Positions 33,771 through 45,134 of a stretch of 64,000 bases of DNA are shown here, piece by piece. The notes under the pieces were generated by a model, which did no database searches, was not told the origin of the DNA, and saw nothing but the letters and a program-made list of their open reading frames with translations. The position numbers and the translations under genes were made by a program. Origin of the DNA: Eimeria necatrix (Eukaryota > Apicomplexa > Conoidasida > Eucoccidiorida > Eimeriidae); assembly GCF_000499385.1 (NCBI RefSeq), contig NW_013652089.1, forward strand, positions 1 through 64,000, given 5' to 3'. The stretch's first letter is position 1; the number at the start of each line of letters is the position of its first letter.

Positions 33771-34098
33771 GTGTTTCTTTGGGTTGACTTCACTTTATTT
33801 TCAGACCACGAAAGGGCTATTGGGAAGCCTACCAGACTTCACTACTACTCGTCCTGCTGCAGTGTTGTCGGCCGTCGCCGGCCCAGAGGGCACACGCCGT
33901 GCCTCTGTAGCCTGCGTCGTGCCCTTCTCCTAACATCCTGTGCTTCCCCAGGCATTTGGGGCTCTAGCCGAATCTGCTACTCGGCTCAGCAGCAGCAGCA
34001 GCAACAGCAGCAGGAGCAGCAGCAGGCAACACAGGGGCGTAGCAACAGCGGAGGCCACGCCGTGAAGGCAGCTTTGCCTCGTTTGCTTTGGCCATCCG

Positions 34099-35127
34099 AT
34101 GAAGCCTGTGAGCCCACCGAGGCCGCTGGGTCTGGCCGGTCCTATAGGCACCCCCATGGGGGTTCCTAACAGCGCCTCAGAAGACGTCCGTGGATCCCCT
34201 ATGGGTAGCGGCGTCCATACCGAGTCAGCTGTGCAGGAAGAGGCCTATGGAGAAGCGCCAACACAGACTCTATGCCCACACTGCAGCAAAGCAATAACTA
34301 CGAAAGTCCGATACAAAAGGTCATGCTTGGGGGTGGGGTCCTGCCTCGCCTCTTTTTTGTTTCTAGGGTGGGTCGGCATTTGCCTGGGACCGTTTCTCTG
34401 GGTCGCGCTGCGGGTGAGTGTTTTGGACACGGAAGTCCTCGTATAACTGAATAAAGACAAAAAGAGTAGGACACAACGGGATACTCGACGGCAGCGAGCG
34501 ACTCACAGGTAGATCCAGACAGGTAGAAGCAGATTGTTGGGGACGGAACGAAGTAGGAAAGCAAAGAAACACAAGAGCACAGACGAATACTGGCCAGTAT
34601 TGGGCAAAGGATGCCCGTACTTCTGGGCGCCTGTAGAGCACCTCGCACCAACATGCTGCAGCCACGCAGCCTGCGTTGAAAGCGGCTAGTGCTGCTGCTG
34701 TGTGCAGGTACAGCAGCCAGAGTCAGTCTGGTGCTGCTGGCCGTGTTTGGTGCTGTAGGTGTGTGTGCATGGTGCATGGCTTAGGAACGCACATACTGCT
34801 GGGTGTTTGTTTGTGGAGTGCATGAGTTTTTAGTTATGTACTCTGTACTATGAGATACATGTACTGTAGGGCACATGCGCTGTGGGTATGTTCTGCAGGA
34901 TGCAGTGCACGAATGCCCTCAGTGTCAGAATTTGATTTGTCGGCGGTCTCGCGTCTCCTGTCCAATCAAGGGCAGGGACCGTGTATTGACTATGCGTTGT
35001 GGCAGCTGCGCTGTCGTTTTGACTCGTCGTTATTTGTTTTGTTTTCTGGGGCTGGCTTTCGTCTTCGTGCTTTGCCAGCTCTTCAGGGGAGGCCTCTTCG
35101 ACAGTGCACTGCAGCAGCTCGCCAAGG
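34099..35127 (+). CDS. LITAF-type zinc-ribbon membrane protein (5' part of a possibly longer gene)
   Basis: Exon 1 (34099-34413, ATG with an upstream in-frame TGA) encodes a Pro/Gly-rich head, then CPHC (residues 59-62) and a hydrophobic segment at about 77-101. A GTGAGT donor joins in phase to exon 2 at 34899, which begins DAVHECPQC (H109, C111, C114). CxxC, a hydrophobic helix, then HxCPxC is the LITAF/SIMPLE domain, a zinc ribbon whose hydrophobic insert anchors it in endosomal membranes. After the ribbon the frame stays open, with another CGSC pair and a membrane-like LFCFLGLAFVFVLC. It reaches a possible donor at 35127 whose phase fits the exon at 35633, so this may be the front of one 803-residue protein. 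The 3' limit is uncertain. Confidence 0.72.
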
Positions 35128-35632
35128 GTACTGCTGCCTGCCCTATAAGCTTGCACGAGTTTCTGTGTCAACTATTTGGTTCCCGTTCTTCTCTTTCTTT
35201 CTCGTTTGCGCGTGTTTTAGTCTTTGCCTGTTTTTGGCTATTCCGTCCACTTTTGCTCAATTTGTTTTCTGCAATGCTGCTGTTGGGCAGCTGAATCTTT
35301 GTACTTCAACTTCTTACTGTTGCTTAGCTCATCACTTTGTGTGTGTGTGTGTGTCTGTGTCTTATTGTGGATGCAGTTTACGTTGTTTCTGTGCGCAGCG
35401 ATCCTTGGCTGTGTGTTTACGTGCAGAGAAACCCGTCTCTAAGTTCTCCTTTGCTAGTGTTCCTGTTTTTGTTTCTAATTGGAGCTTGCTTGCTTCTGTT
35501 CCTGTTCCAGCTTGGAGTTTGTTTGTCTTCTCTAAGACCGCAGCGTTTCCCTTTGTCCGTGCGTCTGTCAAGTTGGCTGCTTGTCGCTACCCCCACGCCG
35601 CCTCTTTCTAGCTGCGGCTATCTTTGGTGCAG

Positions 35633-37814
35633 GCGAGCCCACGAGTCTTACTTGGGTGGATTTCGTCGCCAAGTGCGGCCAGCGCTCGCAGCTGGGCAAC
35701 CCACTGCATGCGGGGGCGAATTTCAAGGAGGATTTTTTTCTTCGCACGGTGCGGTGGGAGGGGTTGGTGAAGCAAGTGCGCGAGGGCTTGTTTTCGGGCT
35801 CCCCGTCTTTTCTGTTTCTCGCCATGAACCCTACACTGTCGACGTCTGTCGGCCGCAAGGGGGATGCGCCCTCCACAGACGCCTCAGGTGACTCAGACTC
35901 CAATGACGTGAAGCAGCAGCAGAAGGAACAGCCGCACGGCATCTTCTCCGAGTTAGAGCTTCTAGAGAGAGAAGAGGAAGGTATGAAGGGAGATGGAGCG
36001 GACTTAGGACTCGCCTTCGACTCCAAGCTAGCGACCGACGTCGCCAAACTCAGCCCAGGAGACAAAGTAGCATTTGAAGCCACGCTTCATGATCTTGGAA
36101 GAAGGTGAGGATTTGAATGCATCCGTCAATTTTACATGGTGGCATTGATCAAAGAGACACAAACACAGGGGGAAAAGCACACCTATCGCCACACTCCGCA
36201 GCCATCGTCTCAATTTGTCTGCCCTCGCTTTTCTCGTAGGAAGCGTATCTGTGCCTTTGTGTGTCACTGCGCCACTTCATCTTGGCCCAACAGACGGTGC
36301 TGCAGGCCCAGTTCATCTACTGCTTGCTGATGCTGTTGTTGCACTTTGTTGCTGCCGCGCATCATTGCTGCTGCATTGCTTTGCTGCTGTAACTATTTCT
36401 CTGCTGCTGCTCATTCAGAGGCAAGCCGACCTTGGGTCGTCTATGGAGCGTAGAAGTGGTGGAACCGTGGGCCTCTCGTGAGCTGCGGCTGAAGAAGGCA
36501 GCAGCGGCAGCAGCCGCAGCAGCAGAGACTTTGTCAGAGTCGCTTTTTCCGGACTTGTTGCTTGGTGGCATGGGGGGCGGCATGCTGATGGGTTTCGGAG
36601 GCCCCTTTGGAGGCCTACGGCTGCCGTCGCCAGTGCTCGGGCGTGGGGTTGTTGTTATTCGCTCAACTACTCTAGGGCGAGACGGAAACGTGCTAGAGGA
36701 TGAGATGTGGAAATCGGGAGACGATCCATCAAACGGTTTGCTGGAGCAGCAGCAGCAGCAGCAGCAAGAGGGCCAAGCGCACACGGGCAACGGCTCGGGG
36801 GACCCAGGGGTCATGTCGCTGTTGCACGAGCTCATAGGGCAACTGCAGCAGCCTCACGAGGGGAAGCAGCATGGGCAAGGACTATCAGCAGGAGAAGGCG
36901 CCGCCAACGGCGGCCTGTCTCGAGGAATGAATGTTTTCGATTCTGAGGAGACAGAAGATGAGGACGATGAGAACAGCTACGGCGATGCATTCAACTTGGT
37001 GGGGTCGGACTCCACGGAGGATGCGGACGATTCAGATGATGAAAGCAATGAAGAACTTACCTACAAACTTCCTCCAAGAAAAGAGCCCTCAGGCGCCCAG
37101 GAAGATGGTACAGATAAGATATCTGGGGAGGCCACCGAGTACGACGTGCAGCAGCAGCAGCCCGCCAAAGAACAGCAGCGGCAGCAGCCCGTCGAACAGC
37201 AGCAGCAGCAGCCGAAGAAGCTGCCACAGAACGAGCAGCAACAGAATTCAACGCAAAAGCCACGAGTGGAACAGAAAAAAGGGTCGACGAAGGCAGCCCA
37301 ACCCAGGCAGCCCACTACGCAGCAGCAACAGCATAAGCGACAGCAGCAAAAGCAGGAAGAGCCTCATCAGCAGGAGCAGCAGATGCCGGTGCCACCTGGG
37401 CAGCAGGAACAGACCCAAAAGCAAACGCAGCCTCCGCCGCCGCCCGCACAGCAGCAACAACAGCAGGCGTCTCCCACACCAGAGCAGTTGCCGCCTAACC
37501 AGCAGCAGCAGCAAGTGCCTTTCTATCCGCCTCCACAGCAGCAAGCCCTTAACTACATGCAGACGGAGATACCGTCTGGCCAGCAGCAACAAGTACCTCC
37601 ATATGAACCACAGCAGCAGCAGCAGCCCCCGCAGCAGCAGCAGCCCCCGCAGCAGCAGCATCCCCAGCAGCAGCAGCAGCCCCAGCAGCAGCAGGAGATT
37701 CCTCCTCACTACCCGGCACAAAATCAGGAAGTTCCCAGTTACACACAGGAGCATCCGCCACCGCAGCAGCAGGTGCCTCCCCCCGTGCAACAGGAGGTGC
37801 AGCAGCAGCAGTAA
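35633..37814 (+). CDS. Acidic and Q/P-rich protein with a conserved N-terminal module, unknown
   Basis: Two exons, 35633-36104 and 36419-37814, join in phase through a GTGAGG donor and a pyrimidine-rich acceptor. The first part contains LTWVDFVAKCG, a downstream VRWEGLVKQV, and LSPGDKVAFEATLHDLGRRG spanning the splice. This W..F...C and W.G.V spacing reminds me of the C-terminal module of wolframin, but that is a guess. The second part has a Gly/Met stretch (GGMGGGMLMGFGGPFGG), an acidic segment (about 36940-37050), then about 220 residues of Q and P from CAG and CCN codons, ending at TAA 37812-37814. The acceptor phase requires an upstream exon, and the LITAF-domain exon at 34899-35127 fits. 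A TG microsatellite (35338-35352) lies in the candidate intron. Confidence 0.65.
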
Positions 37815-40554
37815 GTCCTGCTGCACGCCTTTCAGCCGTACGACCGGCGGGCGATTAAGCAGCAGCAGGTTGTGCTTCAGTGACTACCGGGGTTTTAGCG
37901 GACAAGCCAGTGCTAGCAATAGCAGCTGCAGCAGAACCTGGTACAACTGCCGTTGAGGCAGCAACTTCATGGGGTAGCGCGGCCTCACTGCGGCCGGGAT
38001 TCCTGTTGGCCGTCGCGGCAAAGACCAGTTTCGAGGTAACAGCAGCAACAGCAGCAGAAAGCTTCAGCAAGCTGCAGAAAGCGGCAGCTATGCCGCAGCA
38101 AGCTTCCTCCCATGTGCCCCGCTTTGAGTTAGCACATGGTGCTTCTGCTGCAGTAGCACAGGCTGTCAGTCGAACTCTCTGCCGCAGGAAGCACCACACA
38201 TTCAGGCAATGCAGCACCTGCAGAGACGGTGGCAGCGCCGGGAACAGCAGCATCGCAGCAAGCAGCAATCGGTGGGAAGGAACGGATTTCATGCCTGCCC
38301 TTGCAGGACAACTGCAGCAAAGGCGCAGCCCGTAACGTAACCATTAAGATCTGCTGCTGCAGCTGCGAGTTAATCTGCGTCTGCAGTTTCGCTGTTGGGT
38401 CTTCAGATATTCTCTTACTTGCAGCGGCAAACGGCGGCGATGCATTGCTACTGCGATGGCTTCCGTTGCTGCTGACACTAACGGTCAGCAATGACAGTGA
38501 CAGCAGCTGCAGAAGCTCAGTTGCGAACCGAGCAGCGATGAAGCTGGTGAATTGCTGTTTCTCTTTCCGTTGATTATTGCTTCTTGCTCGCTTCTTTTGC
38601 CCGTTCTAGTTCGTTGCTGTTTATTCTATTGCTGCTGTTTCCAGCAGCAAACAAGCAGCAGCGGCTGCTGCGGCTGTAACAGCAGCCGCAGGGCGCTTGA
38701 CTGCAGCTTTTGTACTGCTGTCATGCGGTGTAACGCGTGGGGCTAGTAGCACACAAAGAAAGGAAGGGCCAACGTGGTGCTCAGGCCTATCCGCCTGGGT
38801 GTTTGCATAGATACCGAGGTACTCCGTAGGCCGGCTGGTGTGGAAGGTCGTTTCAACTCATGAACTTCAGTTTTTGTTTGTTTCATTTAAAGAAGATGAA
38901 AATTTAAGGACAAGAGAGCAGCAAGGACAGGGTGGTACTTCAAGGTGGCTTAGGGAGGCGTGCGCTGCCTGTGAAGGCACTGAAGAAACAGGCGTGTACG
39001 CATGCATAAGTAAATACACACCTAGATATTCTTGCGCCTAATGTATTTATAATGACGAATACGTAGAAGCCAGACGGGAACAAATAAACCTGGAAGTGTG
39101 TTGAGATGGATCCCTCTATACATGCGTGCATGTGAGTACAAAACCGAGGCCAACGGTAGGTGCACGTTCATGTTACGTGTATGCATCTGTACACGGCTTG
39201 ATGTACGCACACTGTTGGATGCAGGGGTGCATGCATACTTAACATATGAAACGATGCTTGTTTTGTTTGTACGAAACTACACTCCCACACAGTTCTAGGT
39301 GTGCTTCCAAATAGAAACCAAGCTAACGCACGCATATACTCTTATGTATTGATGACAAGCATATGCTCGTGCAAGTGTACGCACATGCCTGCGTTCACGC
39401 TTCGGTGCATGGAACGCGAGTGTGCACACTTGCACATGTGGACGTGCGTAGGTACCGAGCGAGAGCGTGCTGTGAATTTGTGGATGCATTCATGGTAGCA
39501 TTTGAGCTTCCACGCTTGTAAACAGGCGGGTGTTTCAAGGTCGAGGGAATGCTCGTACATGTGCATCAGCTTTGATCGGTATTCGGCTCGTCGTGTACGT
39601 GCAACAGGCCTGTTGTGAGGACTATAATCGGCGCTCGACGTAAAGCGGAGCTCACTGCTGATGCTGTGGTGGCTTGGATTTAAGCTTCATTCACTTAGAT
39701 GAAAGGGAATACAGTTGTACAGGAAGTGATACGCCTCAATGGTAGCGTTCGTGAGGTATTCAGCTTCATTTTCTATTCAGTTGACTCTAGTTTTGGCTTG
39801 TAATTGAGTATGTTTATGGGGCAGTTCGAGGAAGGGAGAAATATGCAACAGGGAACTCGCGGTCGGCGCCCAGCTGCCGAACCGCCGCCGACAGTCTCGA
39901 TTGGCTTTGTAGAGGATCGCAGCCTATTGGAATACCCTACTAAATTTAAATAAAGAAAAATTATATTTTAAACCGTACTGTGCTGTTAATAAACAGCAAA
40001 GGGGGACTTGAGACACCACGTGGGCCCGTCCTTCGGAGTCCCAGGCGGCAGCACCGCCGCTGCAAGCTGGGGCCCCAGGGCCCCCGGGAAGGAAAAAAGC
40101 GTTGTTAGCGCACGTTAAATACAGTTATTTTTGTCGTTTGTCCTTCTTTTTGCTGTCGTAGTCCTACTTGTGTCTCATATACGTACGTCGGATTACAAAG
40201 GAGGCGAATACCTCGCCAGGAGCAACCGCGGCAGCTGCTTTCCCTCTTCTTCCTCTTTTTCCCTTATTTTCTGCAAATAAGAATAGATACATAACTTGTG
40301 TTCTGGTCATAACGTATTTGTTTTTCCAGCTAGCTGCTACTGCACATCCTGTCCCCGCCGCACAGACGCAACGTCGACAGTAGCTCCTACATTTTTTCAG
40401 CCGCAGCTGCTGCCGCTGCTGGCGCACTTAGTGGTGTTGCTTTTTTTGCTTCTTTGGGAACTGAAGCTGTTGCTGCTGCTGCTGCTGCTCCGTGTTGGCG
40501 CACCAGCTTAGCCCATGGGGACCCCCCTCGCGCTAGTTTTCTTCTGCAGCTGCA
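37815..40554. other. Intergenic: triplet-repeat DNA, then AT/TG-rich DNA
   Basis: 37855-38750 is CAG/GCA-rich. It has open frames on both strands (37880-38335 plus; 37855-38292 minus, with a signal-like start), and neither has independent support. 38850-39800 is rich in CATGCATG-like and TGTACG-like short motifs and has no gene. 40130-40550 is pyrimidine-rich and is probably the leader of the next gene. Confidence 0.4.
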
Positions 40555-43500
40555 ATGGAAATTAATGGTTCTGTCTCCAAGCAAAATGAACCTTCCCTCC
40601 TTCTCTCGGTGCCCCTTGTAAGGACTCCTGGGGGGCTCTGCCTGGGCACCAAGAAGGAGTCCTGGACCCTTCATGGCCTTCTGATGCGCCACATGGGCGT
40701 CCCCACTCGAAAGCTGGCGCTGCTTCTGCCACAAATATTGCTTATGGCTGTTGTTCTGTTGAGTTCCCCCGCCTGCTGCCGTGTGGTGTTTGTGTCTCCC
40801 CATGGGGGACCCCTGCTTGGCGTTTCTGCGTCTGTGGACGCTGAGTTCGCCCCCTGGGGGCCCCCCGTAGAAGAGGTGGTGGGGCAACTGATATATAAAG
40901 GCAGCAACTGTGGAGCCTCCGACCCCACGCTGCTGTCGGCCTCCTCTCTGGACTTCCGCCCCAAAATTCTGCGCCTGTCGCTGCTGAGTGCCCTTGACTG
41001 GCTGGCCACGCGGCTGCTGCCCTTTAGGAGCAGGCCAAGACAGGGGCACCACGGCGGGCCGTTTTCTGCTGCTCTTGCTGACTTCCAATCTGTCCCTGGT
41101 GCTGTTGCAGACGAAGCTTCAGCGCTGCGCGCGCAAGCGCTGGCTGCAGGGGCGGATCCGCTTGCTGCTGTTTCTGCAGCAGCAGCAGCAGCAGCAGGCA
41201 CAGAGGCATCTGCGCCAGCTACAAAGGGCGACAGCTGGCGCTGGGCAATGGAACGCACGGGAGCTGCTCGCAGGGAGTCATTAAGGCTAATGCTTCCCTT
41301 CAGCTCTTTCTTGTGGGTAGAGGGGAAGGGTCCCGCGGCGCCCCCCGAGGGGCCCCCAAGTGGCCCTCTCGGCGGCGCCACTACAAGCAAAACCTCCATT
41401 ACCTCACTGCCCATTTCAGACTTTTCAGTGGAGTCGGACCATGAGCCGTCGCAGCAGCAGCTGGAGCAGCAGCAGCAGCAGCGCAAGGCAGAAGCTGCTA
41501 CTGCAGCAACCGCAGAAGAGGGAGCCACTGCAGCAGACGCCGAAAGCGCAGCAGCAAGACAGAAAGAAGAGAGCGCCATGCGGGCAATGGAGGCTAGAGG
41601 CTTCTTTTTACGGGGACGGGAGCGGCGGCCAGAGAGCATCCACAAGAGGGTGTGGCTGCTTGATCAGTGCAAGGAGGAAGACCTGCTGCTGCTAATCAAG
41701 GCAGCAAACGGCTCTGGCGTTGCTGCGCTGCTGCTCACTGACACTCTGTTTAAGGACTACTCGGTGCCTTTGCTGGGCAACGTGTTCGCTCCCAAGCCCC
41801 TTATGCCCGTCGCCTCCCTGCCAGACTCCCCGCTGCTGCAGCAGGTGAAGCAGCATGCAGCAGCAGCTGCTGCAGCAGGGGCGGATCCGCTGTATGTGCT
41901 GGTGGATCGGTTGCCCTCGAAAGGCGCGGACTGTGGGGCGCAGCAGCCGGTGCTGCTGGCATCGCTGCTGACTCTGCCATTTTGGTGCTTGCTGGCTTGG
42001 CTGTCGCAGCAACAGTGTGGGGAGGAAAGGGGCCGCGACGTGACTGCGCTGCACAGGCTGCTGCTGCTGCCGCCGGCTCTGAAGGCCACAGCTGCTGCTG
42101 CACATGTCGTGTACGCACTGCAGTGCCCCTCCTGGAATGCCCCGGGCTCCCAATACATCATCATGGCGGTTATGGCTTCCGAGACGCTTTTTCAAACCCT
42201 TTTCGTCGCATGCATCTTGCTTATCAGCAAGGGCTACCTTATCACCAGAGAAACACTCAGCAGCAGTGAAAGCATCACCATGGCTGTGTTGGTAAGGCAA
42301 AAAAACACAGCAAACTGACTGTGATGTTCGTCGTGCTGCTCCTCCTGCTGCCGCTGCTGTTGCTGCTGCTTTTCCTGATACCACTTTGCTGCTTTGAGTT
42401 GATAAGTAACGCGTCGTCTTCATTCAGTTGCTCCCTCCACCCCTTAATTCATGCTGCCTGGCTCTTGCTTGGCCGTACGTACGGCCAAACAACAGCCAGG
42501 CAGCATGAGCAGCGACGGCAGCCCAAGGTGTACGTACGCACACCTTGGGCTGCCGTCGCTGCGATTCTCTGTGCTTGGCCGTCCTTTTTGCCTTGTTTTG
42601 AAGTTCGTTCTTTGCTTTTGCTGCCCCTCTTCACTCTACAGAGTGGAATAAATTGTTGCTGCTATTTTCCATTGCTGTTTTCCGCTCATTTACTCCTGCC
42701 GCTGTTGCTGCTGCAGATAAGCGCCGTGTATGTCATGAGCAGCGTCAGCCAAGTGGACCCCCTAGAATGCTTGCCGGCTCGTTTGGTTCTCCAGCTGGTC
42801 ACTCTTGGAGTAATTCTGCCCTCATGCTCCAGCTGCATCCGAAAAATCAGGGTATGATTCCCTGGGTGTACGTACACCTCAACTTTAGATGCGCAGTCAT
42901 CGTTGCCTTGAAGTGTGTACAGACACTGCGCCTTCGGCGCATGTACAGAGCTCATTACCTTTCTTCTTACTTCGGTAGTAGCAGCAAGTACACAGAAGGC
43001 AACAGCTAGTGGTGCACAGAACATCGGTCCAAATAACCACCACTAGCAGAAGCAGCTACAGCAAAAGCAACTGCAACACAAGCAGTTGCAGCCAAAGAAA
43101 TTCCAGCCGATGCTGCAGCTGTAGCTCCAGGCAGGAAAGGCCCTGTCTATCAGCTCAAATAATGTACTGTGGGCTGTAGCTCGCGTCACTCTGTCTCTGC
43201 AGCTTCCACTTCTGCTACTGCTACTTGTGCTACTGCTGCTACTGCTGCTGTTGCTATTCTTCTGCAACTGCTACTGCTGCTATTGTTGTTTTGCAGCTGC
43301 GCCTGGAGTACGTGCGTGCTGCGGGCCTGGAGGATTTGCGGCGGGCGTTGGAGCTGAAGGAGAACATGTTCGAAGTACACGCTCTGTCGTGCTTTTTTTT
43401 CTTTGTGGTTTCCTGCCTCTCGTCCATTTCTTTTCTTCTTATCTTAGACCGCCCTGACCTTTCCGACGCCGTCACCGTCTTCCTCGAGCTGGGCTTGTGG

Positions 43501-44058
43501 AGTGTCGTAGCAGCAACTTTCAGGCCTAGGCGAGGGCTCCCTTACTTCACGCTTCTACAGGTGGGCCTGCTGCCGCGGCTTCTGTCCGTGGTGGCAGTGC
43601 TGCTGCTGCTATGGCGGAAGCGCCGTTGCTGCTGTCCATAACAGCAGTGTTGCTCCTGCTGTCTGTGGTGGCAGTGCTGGTGCCGCTATGATAGTAGTGC
43701 CGCTGCTGTCGGCGGTTGTGATGATGTTGCTGCTGCTTCTGGGGTGATCTGTCGTGTTTCGTCGCTTTGGATTTTTCCCTGTTTCCTCTTCTGCTGCCGC
43801 CTCTGTCCTCCGCAGGCCGTAGAGCAGCAGCCCATCTTGCCCATGTACGCAGCAACCCCGCTGCTGCGCTGCCAAGATGGGCTATCAGATTGGGGGACTT
43901 CGCGCGGCGGCGCCGGCGGCGCCGGCCAGCTAGACGAGTCCTTTACGGGGGAATGCCCTATCCTGATTGTGAACCCGTCAGCCCCAGGCTCCAACGCAGA
44001 CGCCTACAAGGGCCTCGCTGTCGGCACTCTTATCGCCCCCCGCAACCCGCAAAGCTAA
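40555..44058 (+). CDS. PA-domain-like ectodomain plus seven-transmembrane protein (ITR/GPR180/TMEM145-like)
   Basis: Four exons in phase: 40555-42291, 42717-42851, 43297-43560 and 43816-44058, about 792 residues. A signal anchor covers residues 44-75 (the ATG at residue 44 or 47 may be the true start). A protease-associated-domain-like start follows (DAEFAPWGPPVEEVVGQLIY, then C119). An insertion of some 230 Ala/Gln/Pro-rich residues interrupts it before the apparent second half (IKAANGSGVAALLL, about residues 380-395). Seven hydrophobic helices follow, at about 464-485, 508-525, 533-560, 573-592, 600-620, 652-674 and 681-700. LLISKGYLITRETLSS after helix 3 and FRPRRGLPYF after helix 7 resemble the rhodopsin-like 7TM module of GPR180/TMEM145 proteins (Pfam GpcrRhopsn4). 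A secretory or endosomal membrane location is inferred, and the ligand is unknown. Intron 1 carries two perfect hairpins. Confidence 0.72.
42450..42507. repeat. Intronic palindrome 1, centred on GTACGTAC
   Basis: The perfect 20-bp palindrome TTGGCCGTACGTACGGCCAA lies at 42469-42488. After 5-base non-pairing stretches it is extended by 14-base arms (42450-42463 with 42494-42507). It sits within intron 1 of the PA/7TM gene. Confidence 0.95.
42509..42562. repeat. Intronic palindrome 2, 23-bp arms with 8-base loop
   Basis: Bases 42509-42531 are the exact reverse complement of 42540-42562, with loop ACGTACGC. It begins two bases after palindrome 1 ends, so the two form a tandem pair of potential cruciforms or RNA hairpins in the same intron. 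Confidence 0.95.
42865..42878. repeat. Palindrome GGTGTACGTACACC (copy 1)
   Basis: A perfect 14-bp palindrome in intron 2 of the PA/7TM gene, 13 bases after the splice donor. Identical copies occur at 61437, 63015 and 63968. Confidence 0.95.
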
Positions 44059-44936
44059 CTTCCAAGCGCGCCCACCGTCCGTAGCTGCTGACGCTGCGCA
44101 AGCGCCACCGAGGCCGTTCTGCACCTGCTGTTTGCGCCCTTGCTGCTGTAGTCACTGCTGATGGTGTTGCTGCTATTGGCTTCAGTAAAAGAAGAACCAA
44201 GGTGGTTTCTCCTGGGCTCCTGTGGTTACTGCTACTGCCTTTGCTTCAGAAGCGGCAGTAGCAGCTCCTGCTGCTGCTTCACAGTGGTTGCGCTGCTTTG
44301 TTCACTTGTTTAGAACTAGTTCACCAATCGACTACTTCCAGACCCCTCATCCCCTCCACCGCTACATATGCCAGCACGACAATCTCAGCACTCAAAATAG
44401 TAGCACCAGCACCAGCAAACTCAACAATACAATCCGTGGGCGAAGCTAGAAAGAAGAAAGTCTGCGCACATCTTCCGTGGGCGGGCTTTGGGTAATTTTG
44501 AGAAGCTCCCCGCGTTTTTTTGGATGTTGTTCCTTTGTTGCTGCACCTGCAGAAGCAGCACCATGTGCCGCTTTTTCTTCTGACTGAACTGCAGCGTATC
44601 CGGTTGCGCGATTCGGGTGCAGCACTTGTCTGCACGCACTTGTGTCGTGTCTTGGAGCAGACAGAATAAGTAGCGGCAACAGCGATTCAGCAGCTGCTTT
44701 TGCCGCTACAGCTTCTGTTGCTGTCACCGCAACAACAGGATTAACAATGTTCTCTACGGTCATCAATGTTCACTCTTCCCCGATTTGTGGACGCCGATAT
44801 GGACCCATAGGGTTCCTTGTTCGTTTTGTGCCCTCTTATGATGGCCGGCAGGAGCTGCACTGCGCTGCTCCAAGCAATTGACCCGGCCTCCAATTCCTTC
44901 TTTTAAGTTGATCTGCTTCCGCCTTAGTGAAGCAGC

Positions 44937-44996
44937 GATGGGTGCCTCCTTCCTTTTTGGATTCTTGATGGGTGCCTCCTTCCTTTTTGGATTCTT
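44937..44996. repeat. Exact tandem duplication, unit 30 bp
   Basis: Two identical units beginning GATGGGTGCCTCCTTCC. In the minus-strand frame the unit would encode a repeated ten-residue basic peptide, but no gene is established there. Confidence 0.95.
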
Positions 44997-45101
44997 CTGT
45001 CGGAAAAAGTACGCTTTGTAAACGCACGCAACTGAGCGCGCTATCTGCCCTGGTGTTCTTGCATATAGAGTACAGGCGCGAAGACTCCGTGCCTCCTCAT
45101 T

Positions 45102-45134
45102 TACATATATATACATATATATATATATATATAT
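45102..45134. repeat. AT dinucleotide microsatellite
   Basis: About 33 bases of almost pure (AT)n with a single C interruption near 45114. Confidence 0.95.

Noticed and set aside
44937..44996. CRISPR-like direct repeats
   Set aside because: Only two adjacent identical units with no spacers, in a eukaryotic context.
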